64,000 nt of DNA, from the NCBI GenBank assembly GCA_016191225.1, contig JACPPC010000023.1:62001-126000 (forward strand), read 5' to 3'. Under the pieces are notes generated by a model. That model saw nothing but the letters and a program-made list of their open reading frames with translations, did no database searches and was not told where the DNA came from. Position numbers and translations under genes: made by a program. Shown piece after piece: positions 44,515 through 54,401 of this stretch. Source of the DNA: Gemmatimonadota bacterium. GTDB lineage: Bacteria > Gemmatimonadota > Gemmatimonadetes > Gemmatimonadales > Gemmatimonadaceae. Position 1 is the stretch's first letter. Every line of letters begins with the position of its first letter.

Positions 44515-46574
44515 AAGGTCGCGCCGCCGCCCAGGTCGGTGACGCCCTGCGACGTCGTGTCGTTCGCGTTGCGGCCGTCCTTCGCGAGCTTCGTCCACCA
44601 GACCGACGGGGCCCATGCCACCCCCTCGCGCACGCTGTCGCCCACGCGGGCAACCGCCGTGAAGTGGCCACGGTCGTTGTGGACCACCACGCGCATCCCG
44701 TCGGTGATGCCGCGGTGGGCGGCGTCGGCGGGGTGCAGCTGGCACTCGGGCTCGGCGTTGCCGCGCAGCGCCTTCACGTTCACGAAGGTCGAGTTGAGGA
44801 ACTTGTGGCGCGGGCTGCTGATGAGCACCAGCGGAAAGCGGGCCGCGAGCTGCGGCGCCGTCTCGGGGAGTTCCCTGGGCGGCGTGTACGTGGGCAGCGG
44901 ATCAATCCCCATCCGCTCGAGCCGCTCCGAGTAGAACTCGCACTTTCCGCTCGGCGTCGGGAAGTTCCCCTCGGCGTACGGGAGGAAGGGGCGCGGCACG
45001 TTGAGCCGCACCCAGCCCCGCGCGAGCAACGCCTCGAGCGTGACGCCCTTCATGCGCTCGTGCGGCGTGTCGAGCGACTGCCGGATCAGCGCCAGGTCGT
45101 CGTCGGCGAAGCAGGGATCGTCGAGCCCCATGCGCGCCGCGAGCCGCCGGAAGATCTCCGTGTTGGGCAGCGCCTCGCCAATGGGGGCGATGCTGGGCCG
45201 GTTGAGCGTCGCCTGGTAGTGCCCGTAGGCGAGGTGCACGTCCCAGTGCTCGAGTTGCGTGGTGGCCGGCAGCACGATGTCGGCCCAGTCGGCGGTATCG
45301 GTCTGGAAGTGCTCGAGGACGACGGTGAACAGGTCCTCGCGGCCGAGGCCGCGCCGCACGGCCCCGAGGTCGGGGGCGATCGCGGCCGGATTGCTGTTGT
45401 ACACGACCATCGCCTGCACCGGCGGCCCGCCGACGCCGGCGTCGGGGCGGGTGAGGGCCTCGCCGAGGCGGCTCATGTTGATGGTGCGCACCGGCGGCGA
45501 GAGGTCCTCGCGCACGAGCGCGGCGAGGTTGAAGCGATGGCCGATGCTCGTGCTCAGCTGCACCCCGCCGCCGGGCCTCCGCCAGTGGCCGGTGACCGCG
45601 GGGAGGCAGGCGATGGTCCGCATCGCCATGCCGCCGCCGAAATGGCGCTGCAAGCCGTAGTTCACGCGCAGGAACGCCGCCTTGGCCCGCCCGTACTGGC
45701 GCCCCAGCTCGGCGATCCGCTCGGCGGGAATCCCGGTGATGCCGGCGGCGCGCTGCGGCGACCACTCGGCCACGCGCGCGCGGAGTTCCATCTCGCCCAG
45801 CGTGTACCGGGCCAGGTAGTCGGCGTCGTGGAGCCGCTCCGCGAACAGCACGTGCATCATGGCGAGCGCGAGGGCCGCGTCGGTGCCCGGGCGGATCGGG
45901 ATCCACTCGTCGCACTGCTCGGCGGTGCGGGTGCGAATCGGGTCGATCGCGATCACCATCGCACCGTTCTTCCGCGCCTCGAGCACGAACGGCCAGAGGT
46001 GCGGATTCGACGTGAGGGTGTTGGTGCCCCAGAGCAGCACGAAGTCGCTCTGCGGCAGCCCCTCGCCGTCGGCGCCCATGTTCGCGCCGACCGTCATGCG
46101 CATGCCCTCGGTGCCGGCGGTCGAGCAGATCGTGCGGTCGAGCTTCGACGCACCGAGCGCGTGGAAGAAGCGGCGGTCCATTGACTGGCCCTGCAGCAGC
46201 CCCATCGTCCCGGCGTAGCTGTAGGGAAGGATCGCCTGGGGTCCGTGGGGCCCCCGCGCGACGGTTCCGAGCCGGTCGGCGATCGTGTCCAGCGCCTCGT
46301 CCCACGAGATCGCCACGAACTCGCCGCGCCCCTTCGCCCCCACGCGCCGCAGCGGCGTGGTGAGCCGATCGGCGTGATAGGTGCGGTCGAGGTAGCGATT
46401 GACCTTCGCGCAGAGAAAGCCCTGCGTGAACGGGTGGTCGGGATCGCCCGCGACCTTCACCGCCCGGCCATTCTCGACGGTCACGAGCATGGCGCAGGTG
46501 TCGGGGCAGTCGTGCGGGCAGGCGCCGCGTACGATCCCCGAATGGGGTGGAGCGAGTTCAGCGGGCGCGGTCAT
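44478..46574 (-). CDS. molybdopterin-dependent oxidoreductase (formate dehydrogenase-like large subunit)
   Basis: A 698-aa single-subunit member of the DMSO reductase family. The [4Fe-4S] site is Cys19, Cys23, Cys27 and Cys55 (ACPHDCPDTC with GFLCAK). Bis-MGD binding blocks include LLWGTNTLTSNPHLWPF, AIDPIRTRTAEQCDEWIPI and PGTDAALALAMMHVLF. The C-terminal cap has LISSPRHKFLNSTFVNV. No Tat signal is visible, so it is probably cytoplasmic. The Mo ligand cannot be fixed by eye; TICSTAGTEG is a candidate region. No electron-transfer subunit or molybdenum-cofactor gene is adjacent. ATG 46574 is selected because the family N-terminus begins there. Confidence 0.88.
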   Translation of the reverse strand: MTAPAELAPPHSGIVRGACPHDCPDTCAMLVTVENGRAVKVAGDPDHPFTQGFLCAKVNRYLDRTYHADRLTTPLRRVGAKGRGEFVAISWDEALDTIADRLGTVARGPHGPQAILPYSYAGTMGLLQGQSMDRRFFHALGASKLDRTICSTAGTEGMRMTVGANMGADGEGLPQSDFVLLWGTNTLTSNPHLWPFVLEARKNGAMVIAIDPIRTRTAEQCDEWIPIRPGTDAALALAMMHVLFAERLHDADYLARYTLGEMELRARVAEWSPQRAAGITGIPAERIAELGRQYGRAKAAFLRVNYGLQRHFGGGMAMRTIACLPAVTGHWRRPGGGVQLSTSIGHRFNLAALVREDLSPPVRTINMSRLGEALTRPDAGVGGPPVQAMVVYNSNPAAIAPDLGAVRRGLGREDLFTVVLEHFQTDTADWADIVLPATTQLEHWDVHLAYGHYQATLNRPSIAPIGEALPNTEIFRRLAARMGLDDPCFADDDLALIRQSLDTPHERMKGVTLEALLARGWVRLNVPRPFLPYAEGNFPTPSGKCEFYSERLERMGIDPLPTYTPPRELPETAPQLAARFPLVLISSPRHKFLNSTFVNVKALRGNAEPECQLHPADAAHRGITDGMRVVVHNDRGHFTAVARVGDSVREGVAWAPSVWWTKLAKDGRNANDTTSQGVTDLGGGATFYDNLVEVLPAD

Positions 46575-46615
46575 GCGTGTGGACTCTCGCGGCGAATCAC
46601 TGCGGGCAAGACCGC

Positions 46616-46649
46616 AAACTATGTCCGCGCCCCAGTCACGGAAAGTGAC
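46616..46649 (-). promoter_or_regulatory. candidate promoter/operator of the molybdopterin oxidoreductase
   Basis: TAGTTT on the minus strand (46621-46616) is a plausible -10, about 41 bases before the ATG at 46574. The inverted repeat GTCAC-GGAAA-GTGAC (46635-46649) covers the expected -35 (TTCCGT, 16-base spacing). The palindrome could be a regulator site; its owner is unknown. Confidence 0.45.
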
Positions 46650-46812
46650 GCCGGTCGCATCGCAAGTGATTGTCTGCCAATGCGTTGCGCCTGTGAGCGC
46701 GAGCGGAGCAGCAGCGGTCGTCGACTTTCGCCGACCCCTTCGGTCACGCACGCGCCGACTGCCCGAAGCGACGAAAGCGTTGCCAGTGTTGGACTTGGCC
46801 GCTCGCGTCGGC

Positions 46813-46840
46813 TTGACTTGACGCCCGTTATCGGTAGCTT
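46813..46840 (+). promoter_or_regulatory. promoter of the Ala-rich lipoprotein gene
   Basis: TTGACT (46813-46818), a 16-base spacer and TAGCTT (46835-46840). Transcription would start near 46847, leaving a leader of about 75 bases with a GAGGAG Shine-Dalgarno before ATG 46922. Confidence 0.7.
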
Positions 46841-46921
46841 TCCCCGGCCTTCCGGAGCATCGCGATCGCGTGCACGGATTTCGGGCACACACTCGATCGT
46901 TTCTTCCTGAGGAGATTTGCA

Positions 46922-47179
46922 ATGAAGCGCCTGGCCCTTGCCACTGCCGTGCTCGCGCTGGTCGCGTGCGGCGAGAAGAAGGAAGCCGCTCCGGCTGATG
47001 CCGCTGCCTCGTCGCCCGCCGCCGCCTCGCCGGCCGCCGCGCCCGCGATGGACTCGATGGCCGCGAAGCTGGACACCGCGGTGAAGAAGGTTGACACCGC
47101 CGCCACGAAGGCGATGGACGCCGGTAAGGCCGCTGTCGACGCGGGCAAGAAGGCCGCCGACGCCGTCAAGAAGCCGTAA
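46922..47179 (+). CDS. small Ala/Lys-rich lipoprotein
   Basis: An 85-aa lipoprotein. LATAVLALVACGEKKE has a textbook lipobox (LVAC), so Cys16 is lipidated. A low-complexity Ala/Pro/Ser linker is followed by about 40 residues of repeating DTAVKK/DTAATK/DAGKAA/DAGKKA units, predicted to be one long amphipathic helix, reminiscent of Lpp-like or LEA-like helices. It probably spans or lines the periplasm. A strong promoter, a good Shine-Dalgarno and a strong terminator suggest a single-gene, highly expressed transcript. Confidence 0.85.
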   Translation: MKRLALATAVLALVACGEKKEAAPADAAASSPAAASPAAAPAMDSMAAKLDTAVKKVDTAATKAMDAGKAAVDAGKKAADAVKKP

Positions 47180-47203
47180 CCGACGCTTCCCCGAACGGCA
47201 GAA

Positions 47204-47236
47204 GGGCGCGACCGGGAGGTCGCGCCCTGTTTTGTT
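47204..47236 (+). terminator. intrinsic terminator of the Ala-rich lipoprotein
   Basis: A 10-bp stem GGGCGCGACC / GGTCGCGCCC with a GGGA loop (47204-47227) is followed by TGTTTTGTT. It is a classic Rho-independent terminator on the plus strand. Confidence 0.93.
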
Positions 47237-47251
47237 CCCGTCCCGTGCGAC

Positions 47252-47305
47252 GCGAAGGACCTGCCTGGGCAGCGAATGCAGGCCCTTCGCTTCGCTCAGG
47301 GCGAC
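47252..47305 (-). repeat. dispersed 3'-end repeat, copy B (hairpin form)
   Basis: On the minus strand it begins GTCGCCCTGAGCG (47305) and continues GAAGCGAAGGGCC, starting 5 bases after the ygfZ stop. A second arm, GCGAAGGACCTGC (47252-47264), is complementary to 47278-47290 with one mismatch, giving a 13-bp imperfect hairpin. Confidence 0.75.
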
Positions 47306-47310
47306 GGAGG

Positions 47311-48384
47311 CTAGTGCGCCGCGAACGGCAGCGCGTGCACGAGCACCGGACACTCGAGCCCGCCCGCGGCGCGGCCCACCAGCACGGTGCCGATGTTCAC
47401 CTCGCGCCGCACCATGCCTAGGGCGATCGGCCCGAGCCGCGGCGACACGACCGTGCTGCGCACGTCGCCAAGGGGCTTGCCCTCGCCGTCAAACAGCTGC
47501 GCGCCGCGCGGCAGCGGCTCGCTGAAGTCGAATCGCAGCCCGCGCAGGTGCCGGTTGACGTGGCCGCGGAAGTGCACGCGCGCCACGGTCTCCTGGCCCG
47601 TGTAGCACCCCTTGGTGTAGCTGAGCGCGTGCCAGTCGTCGAGGTTCGCCTCCTGCGGGATGGTGGCGTCGTCGATGTCGAGCCCCCACTCGGGACGGCC
47701 GTGCTCGACCCGCACGATCTCCCACGCGATCAGCCCTCCCGGCCAGGCTCCCGACTGGAGGATCTTCGCCCGCGCCATCTCGGCGGCGTCGGACGCGATC
47801 CAGAGGTCCCACGCCTCGGTGCCGAGCTCGGGGGAGCGCGACAGGAAGGCCTCGGCGCCGCCCAGCGTCGCCACCCGCACCGCGTACGGAAGCATCGCGT
47901 CGAGCGCCTCGGCGGCGACGCCGGTCACCTGCGTGATGACCTGTCGCGCCTCCGGGCCGGCGACGGTGAGGTGCCGGTACGTGGCGGTGACGTCGCTCCA
48001 GCGCGTGAGGCGCGGGTTCACGAACTTGCGCAGCATCGCCCACCAGCCCTCGGCGGCGCGCACCGGCACGTCGACCAGCAGGCGGTCGGTGGCGAGGGCG
48101 GCAATGCGCACGTCGGCGATGATCTTGCCCTTGGGCGTCAGCGCCGCGGCGTACTGGCCCTGGCCCGCCTCGAGCGACAGCACGTCGTTGGTGACGAGCC
48201 CGGTGAGGGTCTCCCGCGCCTTGTCGCCGGAGAAGATCGCGCGGCCCCGGTGGCTCCGGTCGACGAGCAGCGCGCCATGCCGCACGACATGGTACTCCGC
48301 GCCCGGATCGCCGTGGTGCAGCACCACGGCCTGCCCGGCCACGTCGACCATCTCCTCGCCCCGCGGCATCAGCGAAATGCTCAT
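47311..48384 (-). CDS. ygfZ: folate-binding YgfZ/GcvT-like protein
   Basis: A 357-aa protein with the GcvT/YgfZ tetrahydrofolate-binding fold. The YgfZ signature KGCYTGQE stands at 258-265. Other family blocks are GDKARETLTGLVTNDVLSL, ALTPKGKIIADVRI and a C-terminal ALGMVRRE. YgfZ (IBA57-like) proteins help assemble or repair Fe-S enzymes using folate. The position just after an Fe-S-rich glycolate oxidase operon fits that role. It lacks the lipoamide-dependent residues needed to call it true GcvT. It starts 116 bases after glcF, with a GGAG-type site upstream. Confidence 0.85.
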   Translation of the reverse strand: MSISLMPRGEEMVDVAGQAVVLHHGDPGAEYHVVRHGALLVDRSHRGRAIFSGDKARETLTGLVTNDVLSLEAGQGQYAAALTPKGKIIADVRIAALATDRLLVDVPVRAAEGWWAMLRKFVNPRLTRWSDVTATYRHLTVAGPEARQVITQVTGVAAEALDAMLPYAVRVATLGGAEAFLSRSPELGTEAWDLWIASDAAEMARAKILQSGAWPGGLIAWEIVRVEHGRPEWGLDIDDATIPQEANLDDWHALSYTKGCYTGQETVARVHFRGHVNRHLRGLRFDFSEPLPRGAQLFDGEGKPLGDVRSTVVSPRLGPIALGMVRREVNIGTVLVGRAAGGLECPVLVHALPFAAH

Positions 48385-48500
48385 TCCGTGTTGCGCTCCC
48401 CGAACGGCGTGAGTTGACCGGCGGGGGCCGCGGCCGCCGCCCCCTCCGTGCCCAACCTGTGCCCCGTGCGCGAGGTTGTCCACCTCCGCGCGCCGGGGCC

Positions 48501-49876
<1,376 letters not shown>

Positions 49877-49880
<4 letters not shown>

Positions 49881-51046
49881 GCCAGGATCCCGGGGTTGAG
49901 CACGCCGTTCGGGTCGAAGGCCTCGCGCACGCGACGCGCCAGCGCGTCGGCGCCCGCCACGCGATGCGCGCCGGTGAGGTCGCCGCCGGCGTCGTCGGCG
50001 GCCGGGCGCTCACGAACGCAGCGCATCGACGTTCGCCAGGCGGCACCGGCACGCAGCGGGTCGTCACCGGTGTCGAGGAGGGTGCTCACGCGCAGCACGC
50101 CGCGCGCGAGCGAGAGGTGCGCGTGCACGGCGCGCGATCCGTCGGCGCCGCGGCGCATGACGGACCGAGCGAGCAGTGGCCAGCGCGATGGGGCCCCCGA
50201 CTCGCGCCAGGTGCTTGCCCGGGCGGGCTCGGCCGCGCGCAGCGATGCCCAGGCCGTGCCCGGGTGCTCGGCGGCGCTCCCCAGCGCCAGCACGGCGGCC
50301 CGTGCCGCGGCGACGAAGTGCGCGTTGCCACCGAGGCGGACGAGCAGTTGCGGCGTGTCGCCGAGGCCGAGGTGCCGCGCGAGGGCATCGTTCACGAACT
50401 CGGCCGCGAGCGGCAGGTACGGGCCGAGGCGCAGGGCGTCGATGCGGGCGACAGCCGTGTCGTCGAGCCGCTCGACGGCCACCGACCACGTTTCGTCGAC
50501 GGCGGGGCGCGCCCGCAGGCGGAGGTTGAGGTGCGTGATCACGCCCAGGGTGCCCCAGGCGCCGGTCACGAGTCGCACGAGGTCGAATCCGGCGACGTTC
50601 TTCACGACACGGCCGCCGGCTCGCACCATCGAACCACGGCCGTCCACGAACTCGGCGCCGAGCACGAGGTCGCGGGGAAGGCCGAGGGCGCCGGCACAGG
50701 GGCCGGCGGTGGCAGTGGCGATCGTGGCGCCGATCGTGCCGCCGTCGCGTCCCCACGGCAGCAGGGGGCACCACTGGCGGTGCTCGGCGGTCGCGGCGTC
50801 GACCTCGGCCAGCGTCGTGCCGGCGCGCACGGCGATGGTGAGGTCGCCCGGGTTGTACTCCGTGACGCCGCGCAGGGCGGAGATGTCGAGGGGCACGGCG
50901 CCGGCGCGGACCGGGCGCCCGGCGTCGAGCCAGGTGCCCGCCCCCACGATGCGGAGCGCCCCGCCGCGGCCGGCGGCGTCGTGCACCGCGGCGACGACGT
51001 CGGATGCACTCGCCGCGTGAATCGCGGCCGCGGTGGCGCCGGTCAT
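49877..51046 (-). CDS. glcE: glycolate oxidase FAD-binding subunit GlcE
   Basis: A 389-aa FAD-linked subunit. The PCMH FAD-binding fold is seen in LRIVGAGTWLDAGRPVRAGA, GDLTIAVRAGTTLAEVDAAT, GRDGGTIGATIATATAGPCA and VKNVAGFDLVRLVTGAWGTL. The C-terminus VREAFDPNGVLNPGILA is the typical oxidase end. It is a paralogue of GlcD with a truncated substrate domain and forms the GlcDEF complex. ATG 51046 overlaps the glcD stop (ATGA) and its own stop overlaps glcF (ATGA), so all three subunits are coupled. Confidence 0.92.
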
Positions 51047-52491
51047 TCGCGCGCGGCCCGCCAGGCGGCGGCGCCGGTCCATTCGCGGCAGCTGTGCACC
51101 GGAACGACCTTGCCAGGGTTGGCGCGCCGCGCCGGGTCGAAGGCGTCGCGCAGCCGGCACATCGCGTCGAGGGTGGGGGCGGTGAAGAGCGCCTCCATGT
51201 AGCCGAGCTTGTCGGTGCCCACGCCATGCTCGCCGGTGATCGTGCCGCCGGCGTCGATGCACCGCCGCATGATGTCGCGGGTGGCGGCGTCAACGCGCGC
51301 CGACTCGTCCGGATCGGTGGCGTCGTAGGGAATGTTGGGATGCAGGTTGCCGTCGCCGGCGTGAAAGACGTTGCACACCCGCACGCGGTGCCGCGCGCCG
51401 ATCTCCGCGATCGCGGCGAGGAGCTCGGCGAGCTTCGTCCGCGGCACCACGGCGTCCTGCACCACCAGGTGCGGCGAGAGCCGCCCCATCGCGCCGAAGG
51501 CCTTCTTGCGTCCCTGCCAGAGCCGGGCGCGGTCGGCAGCGTCGGTGGCGGTGCGCACGTCGCGGGCGCCGTTGGCGCGGCAGATCGCGTCGATGGCACG
51601 GGCGTCGTCGTCGAGCCCGGCAGCGGCGCCGTCGGCCTCGACGAGGAGCACCGCGGCCGCGTCGCGGGGATAGCCGGCGGCGTACACCGAGGCCTCCACC
51701 GCCTCGATGGTGGCGTTGTCCATCAGCTCGAGGGCGGCGGGGAGGATGCCGGCGGCGATGATCGCGCTGGTGGCCCGCGCGGCGTCGTCAACGCTGGTGA
51801 AGTCGGCAAGCTGCGTGATGATGCGCTCGGGATTCGGCATCAACCGCACCGTCACGTCGAGGGCGATGCCGAAGCACCCCTCCGACCCGACGAAGGCGCC
51901 GAGCAGGTCGTAGCCCTCGGCCTCGCCGTCGGCGGAGCCGAGCGCGACCACCTCGCCGTCGGGGAGGACGACGGTGGCGGCGAGCACGTGGTTGAGGGTG
52001 ACCCCGGCCTTGAGGCAATGCGGCCCGCCCGCGTTCTCGGCGACGTTGCCGCCGATCGTGCAGGCGGCCTGGCTGGACGGATCGGGGGCGTAGTGCAGCC
52101 CGAGGGGCAGGACGGCGCGCGAGAGCGAGGCATTGACGACGCCGGGTTCGACCGTCGCGGTGCGGTTGGCGGCATCGACGGCGACGATGCGCCTGAGCCG
52201 GTTGAGCCCGACGAGCACCACGCCGTCGGCGAGCGCGCCGCCGGAGAGCCCGGTGCCGGCGCCGCGCGCGACGAACCGAACGCCGGCCGCGGCGAGGGTT
52301 CGCACGACCGCCACCACCTCGTCGCGCGAGCCGGGGAGGACCGCCAGCAGTGGATGTGCCCGGTGCCCGGGAAGGCCGTCGGCCTCGAAGACGAGGAGGC
52401 TGCTCGCGTCGCGCAGCACATGGCGATCGCCGGCGATGGCGGCGAGTGAGGCGGCGAGCGCGGAGGAGGCCGCGGGGGCGAGCGCCGTCAC
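51043..52491 (-). CDS. glcD: glycolate oxidase catalytic FAD subunit GlcD
   Basis: A 482-aa flavoprotein oxidising glycolate (or D-lactate) to glyoxylate (or pyruvate). FAD-binding PP-loop: [35 protein letters not shown] and AACTIGGNVAENAGGPHCLK follow. The substrate domain has FHAGDGNLHPNIPYDAT and the C-terminal TGEHGVGTDKLGYM, both family hallmarks with catalytic His. D-lactate dehydrogenase of the same family is an alternative, but the GlcE-GlcF neighbours favour glycolate oxidase. The start overlaps the LON-N gene stop by 4 bases. Confidence 0.93.
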   Translation of the reverse strand: MTALAPAASSALAASLAAIAGDRHVLRDASSLLVFEADGLPGHRAHPLLAVLPGSRDEVVAVVRTLAAAGVRFVARGAGTGLSGGALADGVVLVGLNRLRRIVAVDAANRTATVEPGVVNASLSRAVLPLGLHYAPDPSSQAACTIGGNVAENAGGPHCLKAGVTLNHVLAATVVLPDGEVVALGSADGEAEGYDLLGAFVGSEGCFGIALDVTVRLMPNPERIITQLADFTSVDDAARATSAIIAAGILPAALELMDNATIEAVEASVYAAGYPRDAAAVLLVEADGAAAGLDDDARAIDAICRANGARDVRTATDAADRARLWQGRKKAFGAMGRLSPHLVVQDAVVPRTKLAELLAAIAEIGARHRVRVCNVFHAGDGNLHPNIPYDATDPDESARVDAATRDIMRRCIDAGGTITGEHGVGTDKLGYMEALFTAPTLDAMCRLRDAFDPARRANPGKVVPVHSCREWTGAAAWRAARE

Positions 52492-53150
52492 GGGGCGTCG
52501 GGGCCGTGGCCGTTGCTGCGTGCCCGCGCGTGCACCTCGGCGCGCCCCTCGAGGGCAGGCGCGGCCGGCCCGAGCATGCCGGCGAGCTCGCGCAGCCGGG
52601 CGGACGCCGAACGGGAGGTGAGCAGCTGCTGGCGGGCGTCGAGGGCGATGTCGACCAGCGCGGCGATGGCGAAACTGAGCCGGGCGGGATCGGCCGGCAG
52701 CGGCGGCGGCTCGACGGCGTCGTCGGCGATGGTGCGGGCGGCCCGCGCCACCCGCGCGAAGAGGGCGCGCACGCGGCGGGCGACCGGCGCGAGGGTGGAC
52801 TCGGGTTCCGGCTCGTCGTCCCAGGCGGCGACGTCGGCCACGAGGTACGGCTGCCCGGTGTCAACGACCCTTGCGACGGCGAAGCGCTCGCGCCCCTCCA
52901 CGACGATGTTGGAGCGACCGTCGGGGAGGGTCTCGTGCCGCGCGATGCGCGCCACGCAGCCGACGGTGCCGGCGGGAAGCGCGTCGTCCGCGCCTCCCTC
53001 GCCGCGGCAGACGATGCCGAACTCGCGGCTGCCCTGCAGGCAATCGGCGAGCATGCGACGGTACCGCGGCTCGAAGACGTGGAGGGGAACGGTGGCGCCG
53101 GGAAAGAGCACCAGCGGCAACGGAAAGAGCGGGAGGCGCGCGGGCGGCAC
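52488..53150 (-). CDS. LON peptidase N-terminal (substrate-binding) domain protein
   Basis: A 220-aa stand-alone LON-N domain without ATPase or protease parts. Family blocks are LPLFPLPLVLFPGATVPLHV, FEPRYRRMLADCLQGSREFG and GCVARIARHETLPDGRSNIV, with a helical C-terminal bundle. Such proteins are common and of uncertain function; substrate recognition for proteolysis or a PUA-like fold role is proposed. The start is GTG 53150, 7 bases after a TACTTT box with no Shine-Dalgarno. It leads the glcD-glcE-glcF operon with an ATGA overlap. Confidence 0.88.
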   Translation of the reverse strand: MPPARLPLFPLPLVLFPGATVPLHVFEPRYRRMLADCLQGSREFGIVCRGEGGADDALPAGTVGCVARIARHETLPDGRSNIVVEGRERFAVARVVDTGQPYLVADVAAWDDEPEPESTLAPVARRVRALFARVARAARTIADDAVEPPPLPADPARLSFAIAALVDIALDARQQLLTSRSASARLRELAGMLGPAAPALEGRAEVHARARSNGHGPDAP

Positions 53151-53157
53151 GTGGGGG

Positions 53158-53163
53158 AAAGTA
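53158..53163 (-). promoter_or_regulatory. TACTTT -10 box of the LON-N/glcDEF operon, leaderless
   Basis: TACTTT on the minus strand ends 7 bases before the GTG at 53150. It is the only AT-rich hexamer in a very GC-rich stretch and stands where transcription would begin on the start codon. The -35 is unclear. Confidence 0.5.
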
Positions 53164-53205
53164 CCCGCGGCGGGGGGGAGGCGCGAACTGCAAGCGGGCG
53201 AGAAG

Positions 53206-53232
53206 CAGATCCTTCGCTGCGCTCAGGATGAC
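53206..53232 (-). repeat. dispersed 3'-end repeat, copy C
   Basis: On the minus strand it begins GTCATCCTGAGCG and continues CAGCGAAGGATCTG. It lies about 60 bases after the sigma factor stop, just past its terminator. It is the best-conserved copy in the window. Confidence 0.85.
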
Positions 53233-53234
53233 GC

Positions 53235-53269
53235 GAAAAGAACGGCCCGGCGAGGATCGCCGGGCCGTT
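53235..53269 (-). terminator. intrinsic terminator of the sigma factor gene
   Basis: A perfect 12-bp stem (AACGGCCCGGCG with its complement, 53241-53269) with a 5-base loop is followed on the minus strand by CTTTTCGC. It lies 26 bases past the sigma factor stop. Confidence 0.9.
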
Positions 53270-53294
53270 GCCGTTCAGGATCGCCTGCCGCCGC

Positions 53295-54191
53295 TCAGGT
53301 GGTGCTCCAGAAGCCGGCCAGGGCGCGGCCGTCGGGGCTCGACCGGAGTTTCTCGAAGGCCCGCTCGCGGATCTGGCGGATCCGCTCGCGGGTGACGCCC
53401 ATCAGGGCGCCGATGCGCTCGAGGGTCATCGCCTCGCTCCCCTCCTCGAGCCCGTAGTACAGGGCGAGGATCTTGCGCTCGCGCGGAGTGAGGTAGGTGC
53501 GGAAGACGCGGGTGATGAACTCGCGCATGAGCTGCATGTCGGTGCGGTCCTCGATCACCTCGCCGTGGTCGCCGGCAAAGCGCTCGCCGAGGGTGCAGGC
53601 CTCGCGGTCGGAGCGATCGATGGGGGCGTCGAGGGAGACCTCGGTGGCCGACATCTGCTTGGCCGAGCGCACCTGGTCGGGGGTCTCCTCGAGCAGGCGG
53701 CCGAGTTCGTGGTCGGTCGGGTCGCGCTTGAGCACCTGTCCGAGGACGGTCTCGGCCCGGGCCAGCTTGATGAGCTGGGAGTTCTGGTTGAGCGGGATGC
53801 GGACCGAGCGGGTCTGCTCGGCGAGGGCCTTGAGGACGGCCTGGCGCACCCACCAGACGGCGTACGAGATGAACTTGACCCCCTGGTCCGGGTCGAACTT
53901 CCGCACCGCCTTGAGCAGCCCCTCGTTGCCGATCGCCACCAGCTCGCTCAGGTCGAGGCCGTGCCCCTGATACTTCTTCACGTACGAGATGACGAACCGG
54001 AGGTTCGCCGTGACGAGCCGCTCGGCCGCGGTCTCGTCGCCCTTCTGTGCCAGCCGCGCGAGGCGTCGTTCCTCGGCGGGGTCGGTGATCAATGGCAGCT
54101 TCTGGATGTCGTGCAGGTACTGGTCGAAGGCACCGGAGGGGGCGGAGCGGAAGAAGCCCTTCGAGGCCTTCGTCGGAGCCGAAGTCTGCAT
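53295..54191 (-). CDS. compact RpoD/SigA-type sigma-70 factor
   Basis: A 298-aa sigma factor with regions 1.2 (FDQYLHDIQKLPLITDPAEE), 2.1-2.4 (NLRFVISYVKKYQGHGLDLS, then FISYAVWWVRQAVLKALAEQ), 3, and 4 (LTPRERKILALYYGLEEGSE, then GVTRERIRQIRERAFEKLRS). It lacks region 1.1 and the non-conserved region of long RpoD proteins, as do the compact primary sigma factors of Bacteroidota, so it may be the primary factor or a group 2 relative. Region 2.4 keeps the aromatic residues used to melt the -10 box. A good promoter precedes it and a strong terminator follows. Confidence 0.92.
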   Translation of the reverse strand: MQTSAPTKASKGFFRSAPSGAFDQYLHDIQKLPLITDPAEERRLARLAQKGDETAAERLVTANLRFVISYVKKYQGHGLDLSELVAIGNEGLLKAVRKFDPDQGVKFISYAVWWVRQAVLKALAEQTRSVRIPLNQNSQLIKLARAETVLGQVLKRDPTDHELGRLLEETPDQVRSAKQMSATEVSLDAPIDRSDREACTLGERFAGDHGEVIEDRTDMQLMREFITRVFRTYLTPRERKILALYYGLEEGSEAMTLERIGALMGVTRERIRQIRERAFEKLRSSPDGRALAGFWSTT

Positions 54192-54271
54192 TGTTCCCGT
54201 ACCGATTGAAGGTGCGCGTGCGAGGTGGCGCCCTGGGTGCTACGACTCGCCGGATGGCAGCAGGGGCGCCC

Positions 54272-54300
54272 ACGATACGAGCGGGGGTTTTAGGCGTCAA
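54272..54300 (-). promoter_or_regulatory. sigma-70 promoter of the sigma factor gene
   Basis: On the minus strand TTGACG (54300-54295), a 17-base spacer and TATCGT (54277-54272). Transcription would start near 54265, leaving a leader of about 74 bases before ATG 54191. Confidence 0.75.
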
Positions 54301-54401
54301 TAGCGCCTTTTTCGCGGCGCCTGCGTGGTGGTGTGATGACCGATGTAACTCGTTGCGGCGAAAGACTCTTGCCTCGGATCACGAACCACAAACAGACGGT
54401 G

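Larger units (their letters stand above)
46575..46921. other. 347-bp divergent regulatory spacer
   Basis: No gene is visible. It contains the promoter region of the molybdenum oxidoreductase with an inverted repeat on its left side and a good promoter for the Ala-rich lipoprotein on its right side, both annotated separately. Confidence 0.6.

Noticed and set aside
54292..54312. AGGCG/CGCCT hairpin followed by TTTTT on the plus strand
   Set aside because: Only 5 bp, and no plus-strand gene ends here; the DNA is better explained as the -35 region of the sigma factor promoter.
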